Origin: Corbicula japonica
Taxonomy: Eukaryota; Mollusca; Bivalvia; Venerida; Cyrenidae
DNA: 64,000 bases
NCBI GenBank assembly: GCA_038501625.1
Contig: JAZAYU010000004.1
Coordinates: 16,510,957-16,574,956 of the forward strand
Direction of reading: 5' to 3'
Shown here: piece by piece, positions 40,001 to 52,000 of the stretch
How positions within the stretch are numbered: position 1 is the stretch's first letter
Layout: each line of letters begins with the position of its first letter
Position numbers and translations under genes: made by a program
The notes under the pieces: model-generated
The model's input: only the letters and a program-made list of their open reading frames with translations
The model's database searches: none
Told to the model about the DNA's origin: nothing

Positions 40001-43000
40001 TCTGGATTGGTCCTATTTTGGTCAGAAATACCTTATGAATCAAAAAGCGAACAGTTTAGATCCTGATCAGACGTTACGGATGTGCCGGCTGATCTTGATC
40101 TAAACTGCTCGCCCACGCAATAAAGGTGTATCTATGGAGGAAACGGTTAAGGAAAGTAAATTCACAATAAACTGACTTTTTATGCTTAGATAAGAGATGG
40201 TATGTCTATGCATAACTAATTAAATGACACAAGCCACAGTGAAGATCTGAAACTTATGTTCCTGTGGTCCTTGGCTGAAGGTTAAAAAGCTGAGATTGGA
40301 AACCAGTCTCAAATCTCAAGCATCTGATTGGCTGAAATGGCGACCAGTCGCCATTTCAGCCAATCAGATGCTTGAGATTTGAAACTGGTTTCCATGCTCA
40401 GTTTTATAACCTTTGGGCACTTGCGGATAAACCGATCAAGTCTAGAGCTCACATAGTTCTTCTGTTCCTGTTACGGTTAAATGTGATAATTTTCACAAGG
40501 AAGGGAATATTAAAGTGAAACTATTACATTATGGGTTGCGTTTGAGACAAATTCAGAACGTCTAGGCCATGTTAAAGTGTAAGGTGTTACATACATTAAG
40601 ACGGCCACCCGCCTTCATAAAATAGATATGTTACTGACAAATGGTTCGTGCCAGTTTGACTTTCGAGTCAAAAACAATTATTTTCAGAAACATTCCTGCA
40701 GGAAGAATTTTGAATTGGACGAAATGTGATGTGCCAACATAAGCAAAAGAGTTATTTATCACGGTGATTGAGAAAACATTAATAATGCATTAGAAATTTG
40801 AAGTAATGCCGAGGGCTTCTACAATTCGTAAACACCTACAACTCGTTAAATCTTGTTCTGTTTACAAGAGTACAACATGTAACCGGCATCAAGTTCTGTG
40901 TCCTCGTATGTCTTATAAAGATCCTAGCCAGGTTTGTTATGATGCCATCGAGTTAGTTTAAAGTGGTATATAACCTATGCGGAGATGACACACAATAAAA
41001 GAAGAATCGTTATTTTCGTTGTTGATATAGAGTTTGCTTCTAGGTTGTAATTCTACTAACTTATTCACACATTTCCCCAAGTCAAGGCCCAGGTGACATT
41101 CATTTCCACGGTACATGAACCGGGCAAATGTATGACATTGAAAACAAGTGTAGGCATATTTCTAACACATGTTTTCTTATTTTTCAGCGTAGATTTAGAT
41201 CCACACTACATTCCAGCAAAGGAATATGAGTATTATATTTGCTCCAAACCCGGAGATTCCGGTATGCACCAGTGCGAAAATCTGCCTCGTTATCAGTTAG
41301 AGGGCATCAAATGCAACGGTACCGCCAAACCTTTCCATAACAACACCCCGACAAACAGCTCCTGTGTTAACTGGAACCAGTATTACAGTGTGTGTGAAGC
41401 AAGTGACATGAATCCGTTCCAGGGAGCCATCTCATTTGATAACATAGGTCTAGCCTGGGTTGCTATATTTCAGGTAAAGAATTTTAAACATTAAGCTTTA
41501 AAAACGTTATTTCGTTTGCAAATTTAACCCCTGGCTAGCTTTACCCGTGGATAGAGGGTAACACACTGCCTCTGATATCTATTTGTTCAGATTTTAAGGC
41601 TTGAATCGGCAAGTGAAAAATGCATGTAGCGATAATCATAAAATATACAAATTTGTATTTTGTGTTAAGAAGGCCATACATATATAATGATTAAAGATTT
41701 ACCAAAATGAGCACAAATTCGAATTTAAGCATATCAACCCAGACAACTAATGCGGGTAATGTTATATCGTAACCCTGTAACCAGGGTTAAAGGTACTAGT
41801 GGGAACAGGGTATTAGATGGCCTGGATGTATTGATTCGAAACAGTAGTAAAAATCAGTATACATGATAATAGAAAGAACTGTTCAATGTTTTTAGATTAA
41901 TTAGCTTCTGTATTTGTTAATGAGTACGTTCCCAAGACCAACATCACGCGGAAACACACCGCCCCATTCATCGATTTTGCCTCTGCTGGAAAAAAAACGA
42001 GAGAGAAAAAGTTTTTTTGCTAATTAACCGATTGTCCGATATTTTATTCATTTATTACCCTCCACTTTGTATCATTTATTATATCGCCCACATGTGATGC
42101 ATACAATTCCAAATACAAACTTAAATAAACTAGTTTTTCGTTTTATCGCTGTATTTTATTTTAAATGTTTTCCTCTTCCATTGGTTTGTGATATGCTACA
42201 CAACGACACATTTTTAATTCGTTTTCCTGGTATGTGAAAATCTTTATTTTGGGATAGAAATTAACTCTTGCACATCATTTTGGTGTTACTAAAGTAATTG
42301 TAAACCGCTAATCGTTGGCCTAGAACAGTAGGAAAAATATTATGAGCCAAAATGAAAAAAAAAGACAAAATAAAATCAAAAACTCATATTACATCAATGG
42401 TGCCAGTGAATGCAAATATCTGCAGGAATTTGATCACCAATGTGTTTATCTTGGAAGTTTTTATCCCAGTATCAATCGGTTAAAAAATGGTCGTGTTGGA
42501 TTTTGTTTTTTCTTCCATTGAAACGGTGATAATTGAAAAAAATAGCATCTTTAGCTTATTTGCATTAGAGGAATTAAGCTTTTGTTTTTTTTTCTTCTCT
42601 ACATTTCATTAACTTCTAAACTTGACAGTCTTATAATCTGATTGAGACTATTATGGAAAAACATCAATCTCCTCATATTTAGGGAAAAGGAAAAAACCTT
42701 GACCATTGTTAAAAATAACATCTCCTCGCATTTATTAAATGTCAAGATGTGTGCATATAGGCTACCTTAACTTATAATATAACTCAACTAAAGTATCACT
42801 GAACAAATATAGGAAAAGGCTGTACAACTCGTGGGCTCATCCATTTGCGTTAATAGACTCTTTCTTCATATCCACCAGTTTATATATTGTGTGTAATGCT
42901 ATTCAATGCAATAACAATGTTTAAACTAAACCAACAAATTTGTCCCATATTTTGTCAGGTTTTCATTCTGATAGAAAGTATATTTCAGTAAATTCTGTTT

Positions 43001-46000
43001 TTGTTCAGTATATTTCACTGAATTATATTTTGGCTCAGTATATTTCACTAAATTCTATTTTTGGCTCAGTATATTTCACTGAATTCTTTTTTTTGGCTCA
43101 GTATATTTCAGAAAATTCTATTTTTTGCTTTGTACATTTCAGAATATTTTATTTTTTGGCTCAGTATATTTCAGAAAATTCTAATTTTGGCTCAGTATAT
43201 TTCACAAAATTCTATTTTTGGCTCAGTTTATTTCACAAAATTCTATTTTTGGCTCAGTATATTTTTAACTAAATTCTATTTTGAATCAGTATATTTCGCA
43301 ATATTCTTTTTGTGTTACAGGTGATAAGTCTTGAGAGCTGGGTTAATATAATGTATTATGTACAAGACGCTCATTCCTTCTGGGATTGGTCATACTTTGT
43401 CGCTTTAATTGTGGTAAGTAAATTGTCCTATAAAAATATTCGTGTACAACCCTTGTTGCTGTGTTTTTTTAATATTAACATGATTAATGTATGGCACATG
43501 TCAAGTAAACTAAAATTGAAAAAATTTAGTCTTTCTTTTCTTTATCTTCATAGAACTAATAAACACTTAAAGACGTTTTATTTAAAGCAAGCCAACGACA
43601 TTATATTGAAACTTCTAGTTACAAAAAATTAAACAAAAAATATTTTTATAAACTTTTCTGTTCTTGAAATAGTTGGCAACAAAATTCCACAGACAAGTTG
43701 ATTTTTAATATGACAAAGTAAAAATGCGAAAGTGGTTGTTTGCATGCCTACACAATGTTAGTTTATTTCTATTATTTAATATATTAATGCTAGTCAATTA
43801 CATGTACAGTGTATCTGTAACAGTGGATATTAAAATACCACAAATTCAGAGAATTGCAAAGATAACGGATGCAAAGTTATTTTCAGCATAAACGTTTGAC
43901 ATTTCCTGTGCAAATTTCATGAAGAAAGATGTACAATATGTTTTGCGAACTTTCCAGTATTCTCGTTGAAAGCACACGGTTTTTATGACCACGTGTATGA
44001 TTGCACCTGCACGCCATAAGATCATAAGAAAGTTATAAAATTAGTTCTGCTTTAACCTTGGAACATAAATAACAATGTTTTGAGATTGCAATATTTTTTT
44101 GAACTCTTTGTTTCCTGCGTTTGCAAAGCAGATCAAATTGCAGGTAAAAATGCAATGAAATGACATTTTTATGTATCATTCATTGCATAGGCCATAGGCC
44201 AAAATATGTTGCGAATTCGTAAATAGTATCTCTTTTTGGTAATATCTCATTATGCTTTACTGTCGAGTCCTCGTTAGACATGCTTTCATCGTGTGAATTT
44301 CATTCTATAAATTACTTTTATTGGGAAGCTATTGTTCCATGGAAATAGTTTTCAAACCATTGGGATACAAATTAGTCTCAGTTACCTCGCTTCATGAATT
44401 TAATATTATTGAATTTATGTCACAATAAACCGTGATTTTATTTCTCTTTCAGATTGGCTCATTCTTCATGATAAATTTATGTTTAGTTGTCATAGCAACG
44501 CAGTTTTCCGAAACTAAAAAGCGAGAAACAGAGCGTATGCTGCAAGAAAGGAAGCGTTATCAGTCAACTAGCACCTTAGCAAGTAACTCTGAACCAAGCA
44601 GCTGCTATACAGAAATCCTCAAATATATAGGACATCTTTATAGACGTGGAAAACGAAAACTTGTTAAACTATATTATGAAAAGACAGGAAAGCATAAGAA
44701 AATTAAACCGGAGCGTAACCTTAGAAAGAAGAAAAAAGGTATATTGCATAACCAACAGCATCATCATCACTGTAACCATGCACGAAGTAAGAATCAGCGA
44801 CATGCACATTATCATTATGTATATATCAATCATGAGAATGTCCCATTGCATCGTGATAGTCTTCAAAATCATGTAGCTCCTAGGGCTAGTCCTGAAGCGT
44901 CAGAAGTCGATCCTATCTCGTCACCTAGGAGACCGACGTTTCTAACTGTGCCGGGTCTTAGTGCTCAAGCCTCGTCCGAATCTTTGAATACCCTGGCCTT
45001 GGCTGCTGCGGAGGTTTTGACACCGTCATTGTTCAAATCCTACTCACCCTCTCCTAATCAGTTATCACCGCATGTTTCAAATGCAAATAGCAGAAATCCG
45101 TCATTTAGTGTAGATGGGAGTGCGAAGCATCTTCAGTTTTTGCCTGATGTCGTGTCAACTCACAGTACAAAGAACCCTACTATAGCAGCGTCTAATACCC
45201 TAGTGAATGACGATTATGAAGCAATGAAATTCCATCATATGTCTGAAAAAGGTAAATATTGTTTGCACATAAAAAATGGGGCGTTTTATATCTCATTCAT
45301 AAAGTGAAAGAGACTTTGACACGGCCAATTATAATGATCCATTTGTAACTGTAAATGACATGACCTTTACACCAGCACCAGCTTGAAAGTAATTCTGTAC
45401 AGGGTCTGTATGATCGATAGGGATACTTGCCAGTTAATGCGCAGAGATCATAACGACTGTTAAATATCAGTGTTACCAACTATCTTCATTGTTCTAAATA
45501 ACGGTGCAATGTATTGTTTCAAATCGTTTACCTTTTTTCTGGACAAATTTATAGAAGCTAACGAAATCGGTTCAACGACCCAATATTACCCGCCGTTTTC
45601 TTAATGCGCAACAACACACTTCACTTCAGACAATTTCTGATTTAAACAGATGATCTGAAATTTCTAGTAGCATATAATTGTTTAATAAGAATATGTCTGC
45701 AAACAGTTAACCGAACTGAGATATCATTATATGATAAACAAATCAAATTATCATATACGTGAAAATCAACAGTTCTTAAAAAGTTATCTACAAAGATGAA
45801 ATGATTTTCCTTGCGCTTCACATTGGCACTATGTCGCTCAATGGTTTCTTTTTCTTTAAGTCAGATCTTAAATTGTAAAGTAAGCAGCCAGTGTCTTGCA
45901 AAGGAAGTTTTTTTAACAAAGGTTAACTGACGAATCTGAAATACAATTGAAAATGTGCCTGATTAGTCTTATTTGTATACATTTTTAGATGTCTGGTTTT

Positions 46001-49000
46001 ACATGTATTAAGTGGTCATGCATAAGCATAGGAATAAATCATCTATAACATTGCATGCACCGTGAGCTAATTTATGTACATATCTATGTATTTATAGAGT
46101 TGCTGTACCTGCTTGACAAATAAATTCAAACAGTATACGTGTACTCATAATGTACAGAGATAGTTAGACATTAATCTGTTTGTCGTTAATGTTCTAGCAT
46201 TAGATTCTAATTTTATTTTTGCCAGATGATTTTGTTGCTATAGAAATGTAGTTAGATCGATGTTCATTACATGTAGATGAAAGAAGGTTATTTGATCTTC
46301 CAGAAATCTTTGTTTTTTAACGTTGATAATTTTCGTTAAATAGTCTTTTTACCGAACGTTATATTGTGCCCAAGGTGATAAAGCTGAGCATGGAAACCAG
46401 TCTCAAATCTCAAGCATCTGATTGGCTGAAATGGCGACTGGTCGCCATTTCAGCCAATCAGATGCTTGAGATTTGAGACTGGTTTCCAATCTCAGCTTTA
46501 TAACCTTCAGACCTGGTTTAGGAGACTGTGAGTCACCTTTGACAAATCGGTCATATTGACTGTGCGACTAAAGTATTATCTTACCTAACTGCTGACTTAA
46601 CAAGCCTATAAAATACCTTAATTGTTTTCCAGCTTTTATGAATGAATATCGTGAAAAGAGTGAATAACGTAGCGAAGTGTAAACCATGATCAGACTGCGT
46701 AATGTACAAACAGTGGCATAGGCGATACGCCTCATTATGCCACGTCTCGTCACATTTTTTATCAATGAAAAAGTGAAATATGCATATCAGGAATCACCAC
46801 ACTCACAAAACACAGCCTCCCACGCAGCGAAAAAGAAGAGAGAAAAAGAGAGAATGTTTTTATAAGTATGTCAAATTCAAGACGCCATAAACAATTAACG
46901 AAAATGAGAACCATTGGGGTTACCGCCTTGGCGCGGTCAGTGGTAAACAATTGGGGGCTTAAACCAGGTTTAAGTATTATGATTTATCAGAAATTTTTAT
47001 AATTTAAGCGTCGTCAAATAACCCTAGATGAAGTACATTTAACAGGCACTATGAAGAAAAGTATACTTAATATCTAGTAAAGTTTTAAAGGCTATTGCAG
47101 GCATTAAACCCACATTTCCCTTACTTAGTCCTTTTTTTCAAAAAGGCATATTGAAATACAATGTATGTTTCACATTTTGAGGATTTTAAACATTTGCTTT
47201 GGAGTAACGACTATAATACATGTTATGTTGTAGGTTTGTCAGACACGTATTTTCCGGAGACTCTTTCAGACAAGTTCTATCCTCGTATACATTGTGCCTT
47301 ACCCTGTGAGCCAGGCGAATCAAGAGGGCCACACATTTGTTTTGAGTGTGACTGCTCAGAATACGACCATGAATTTGAAATGGAATATAAACATGACGTG
47401 GAACACTGTGGTTGTAGGAAAGAAAACAACACAAAGAAAGGCGTAGGTGAGAGAATTTACCGTCTGTATCCGTATTTTAATGATATTTACTGAGTGTTAA
47501 TTTCAGCGGGCTCAAATTCGCTAAAATTACAACCGCGAAAATTTAAATTATGGCAATATAGCGAAACTTTTCGGCCACGAAAATAACCCATTATACGGTA
47601 TTATAGATCTGTGGATAAAATAAATAATTTTATAAGACATTACAAAACTGAATGTGTTCGTTGCTTTCCTAGAAATCTATGTGCATGTTATCATTATGTC
47701 CAGTGGTTTCAGCTTAATTGTCAGAACAATTTTATTTCCAAAGGACATAGCCTAAAATTGATATATGAAACTTCGAACTTGAAATATATGTAAAAACTGC
47801 AACCGATGGAAGACAGAAAGGGGAAATTCATTATTTATTTAGATACATTTAACTACGGAATTCCATATACGACAGCGTACTGCTTACTGCCTACTGCATA
47901 CGGCTTACTGCTTAATGCTTACGGCTTACTGCGTTCTGCTTACCGCTTACTGCTTACCGCTTACGGCTTTCTGCTTACTGATTACCGCCTACTGCGTGCT
48001 GCTTAAAGTTGAAAAGAAAGTATAAAGCTGTGAGAATAGAGTGCCGTAGATGGACGGGCATGCAGACCATTTGTTTCAGAAGTACTGGGATATGAATTGT
48101 AGTATTGAAAAGATTACAGCAACACTCGGAAGCAAACATGGTTTATTTTTCAGGCATGAACTGATGTTTTTAACCTTGATCACTTTTGCTCAAACAAAAT
48201 ATACACTAATTTTTTAATTAAAACAACAATACGCTTCAACATGGATGTTGCTTAAAACCGAATAATTTCTGTATTTTCTTGAAAAAGAACACGGGTTCAT
48301 AAATTCGATAAAAAAGAGTGTAAATTATTTATTAATTTAAATTTAAAGGTCGTCTCAATCACAGTAAATATAGTGAGGTTCGGATAGGGCTGCATATAAT
48401 GTATATTCAGTTCAATAGCTACTAGGCTTGTATCACTTTACATTAAAATAAAAACTGTTTATAATTAAGTCATCGTCAAAGACAGCAAATATACAAGTTG
48501 GGACACAACTGCGGTATCAAACAATATTCTAGACAATTTGTGATACCTTGATATTTAGGTACTGCTTACTGCCTACTGCATACGGCTTACTGCTTAATGC
48601 TTAATGCTTACGGCTTACTGCGTTCTGCTTACCGCTTACTGCTTACCGCTTACGGCTTTCTGCTTACTGCTTACCGCCTACTGCGTGCTGCTTAAAGTTG
48701 AAATGAAAGTATAAATCTGTGAGAATGGACTGTCGTATGCAGTAGGCAGTAAGCAGTACGCTGTCGTATATGGAATTCCGTATTTAACTTATACTAAAAC
48801 ATGTTTGATTTTTGAAACTAATTCAACTGGTCCAGTCGCCATTTCAGCCAATCAGATGCTTGAGATTTATGACTGGTTTCTAATCTCAGTTTTTTAACCT
48901 TGGCACCTGATCTATATTTAGGCTGGTATATACGTGAAGGAAGGCGAAAGGTGGAGAATATGGTAGAACATCGGATATTTCAGAGAGGAATCCTTGTCGC

Positions 49001-52000
49001 CATCTTGTTCAACACCTTTAGTATGGGAATAGAATACCATAATCAGGTAAGACTTTAAACAATGAAAATATAAACTTGTTTTCACAAGCTATGCGATGTA
49101 ATTAAAAAATGAAAATGGAAGTGTCAACTTTGAAAGCCACCGAACACGACAAACAGATAACTTGAACGCCATTGAACACGACAAATATGATAAAAGTAAC
49201 TTAAGGCGTTTCAAGTTCAGCGGCGAATATATGTTCCCAATATAAAAGAATGGGTTTGCCCTAAACAAGAACACAATGGGCGGATTTGAATAGAACAGAA
49301 TTTAGACAGTGGATCTGAGAATATAAATCCTGCATATAATAGAGAACTACATTGAGAAAAAATAAACACAGTTATATCCTTAGGGTGATTGAACAATTTC
49401 CAAATTGCTATTGGCTGCGATATTGAAACCAACCATTTTAAAACTGGCCGAAATATTGAAACAAAAGTAATTTTTAATGTGTATTGACATTCGCAAATTT
49501 CGTATCCAACAACCTTTAATGGGCGTAACGATGAAGAACTGATAAAGAAATATTCTGTTCAAACACAGTTTTAAAAATCAAATAAGACAATTACAAGTAT
49601 AAAAATGATTTTTTATTTTATATGATTCTGATATGAAATTATCTAAAACAAATTGCCTGCCAATGTTAGATAATGTTAACACCAAAAAACTCGGTTACTA
49701 GCGGGGTTATTCCAGAACAGCAGTTTTATTGTTTGGATTTTGACAGACAATATAATCTCTGGATTGCACATAACACCAGCAAATATTCCAACTCGCAGAC
49801 TAACATATTAATTAAGAGCATGAAGTCTATGTAAATCCAAATATGTTGAGATATGCTAAACGATTCATCAAACACGACAACAACGGATTTATCAAAAGAA
49901 TCCAGACAGGTTTAAATAAACTGTTAAAGGAAGTTTGGGGCATTCATTCAGATTGGTGGTGCCGATGGCCTAATGCTATTTATTGTGAAACTTCATACGT
50001 TCATCATATTCTTGTTAAAACAACTTCATTAATGTTTAGGGTATTGATATAGAATAATCGTAATGAACTGGAAAAGAACTTAAAATTTGCGGAACTAAAT
50101 GTTGAATAAATTGTCAAAAGTGGTAAATTCAGCGTAAGTCTTACCTCTTTGTTGTAATATACTTGCAGCCTGATGAGCTTACGAAGGCTCTGGAGATCAG
50201 CAATCTCGTATTTGCCACGTTGTTCGCAGTGGAGATGTTGCTCAAGCTCGTATCATATGGTCTCTTTGGGTATATCAAGAATGGCTTTAACGTTTTTGAT
50301 GGAGTAATAGTAATTCTTAGGTATGATTTCCATATATATTTTGTTACATATTTATGATTGTTTAATTAAATACAATAAATTAAATATTTCATTCTGATAG
50401 TATTAAACGAAATTTTATGTTAAAAATGGATGAAAATGAACTTGGATAGCCAACGAACAAGACAAATATGAAAATATTGCAGGCTCGATTTGATTGAGCC
50501 TGTTCATGGGCAGTAAAGGATATGCATATTACTGCCTGCCCACGCCGCCTAGCCCCGAGTTGAACGCTATTAAATATCACACCAGTAAATAATACAATTT
50601 TGATCCATTCGAAACGATGGTATAGTATACATATGGCGGTGAACCTGGGACATTCAATGCGGTTTTTTAGATTGACATCATTCCATGATTATCGTATGGT
50701 TCTAAGATAAAGTAACAAGTTCGTCCGATATGAGAAAACAAAGGATGCAACTGAATATTATAGAAGTGTAACACGGGATCTGTGAATATAAATCCTGCAT
50801 ATCACAGAAATCGCTAATTCTAGGTGTGATTGAACATTATCCAAATCTATACTGTCTGGGATATTGACAACACCCATCTTACGTACATTTGTAAAACAGG
50901 TCGAAATACAAAAACAAATGTAATTTTAGATGAACTATAAAAATGCATAAGTATCGTGCATAACGAGCTTCAAAGGACGTCACTAATAACAGTACTGATT
51001 GAATGTAAGGCCTTTTCACAGCCGCCACACGGCACAAACAACGTCATTGTGATATTGAAAAAAGGATCTTAAATGTTGTATTTAAAAATATTTACCACTT
51101 AAAACAAAACGTTACAAAACAGCATGGCATGGTAAACAATAGAGCTATCGCTGTTTAGAGACATTTTGGAACAAGTTAGACTGGCGAATGTATTTTTTTT
51201 TTGTAATTAACGTGCCAAACTTTACCTCACACTCAGAAATGCAACACATACTTTTTCAACCGATATGTAAGGCTGTGTCTACTGGGTGTGGCCATTCCTG
51301 ATATTTCACTTCGTCTGGGAAATATACTTCATTCATTGCAGCTTATAATGTTAGTTTCAAAAACATACTTCAATATAATCATTGTAGATAATTACATCCA
51401 AACTTAATTTATCAACAAGAAAATCATGCACAGAAGTACCTGCAATAAAGGTTATAATATAAGAACTTGAACACAATAACCTTAAACTTTAAAAGAAAAT
51501 AGAAACTATACAACGCATCAACTCAACAGTATTGGAATCGCGGATCGCAATGCAGAAGACAACCACCAGGGCTTTAAACTAATCATTGAACTCAATTAAG
51601 CGCTTCTCTGACCTAGAATGTAATGAAATTATTACAGTTACTTATTAAATTCTGAAAAATGATGATCATGACACTAAAATATTTTGCACAAATTAATTAT
51701 CAATGTGTTTTTCAGCTTAGTGGAATTACTGAACCAGGACGGTGGAAGTGGACTGTCGGTGTTGCGAACCTTCAGGTTATTGCGGATCTTAAAGCTGGTT
51801 CGCTTCATGCCAGCGCTTCAGAGACAGCTTATTGTGATGTTGAGAACTATGGACAATGTAGCCACTTTCTTTGCCTTATTGTTACTTTTCATGTTTATAT
51901 TTAGGTAAGTTATTTTCTATCGTAGTGAAATAAGTGTTAACATAAATATTTATCAAACGTTAAGTGGATTTAAGAAAATCAAATTGGAATCACTTAGAAT

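Larger units (their letters stand above)
39016..41187 (+). other. Intron, 2.2 kb
   Basis: Contains MITE family A copies at 39.0 and 40.3 kb and a family B element at 39.9-40.1 kb. Nothing else recognised. Confidence 0.9.
45252..47233 (+). other. Intron, 2.0 kb
   Basis: Holds a family A MITE at 46.4 kb and a family E repeat at 46.8 kb. Confidence 0.88.
47447..48921 (+). other. Intron, 1.5 kb, mostly transposon
   Basis: The 927-bp transposon fills most of it and a half MITE lies at its 3' edge. Confidence 0.9.

Noticed and set aside
42940..43324. Two overlapping open frames upstream of the pore exon
   Set aside because: They arise from the 30-bp minisatellite; the exon begins at 43321.
50389..50580. 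Minus-strand open frame in the intron after 50320
   Set aside because: Lies in the family D repeat with no coding features.
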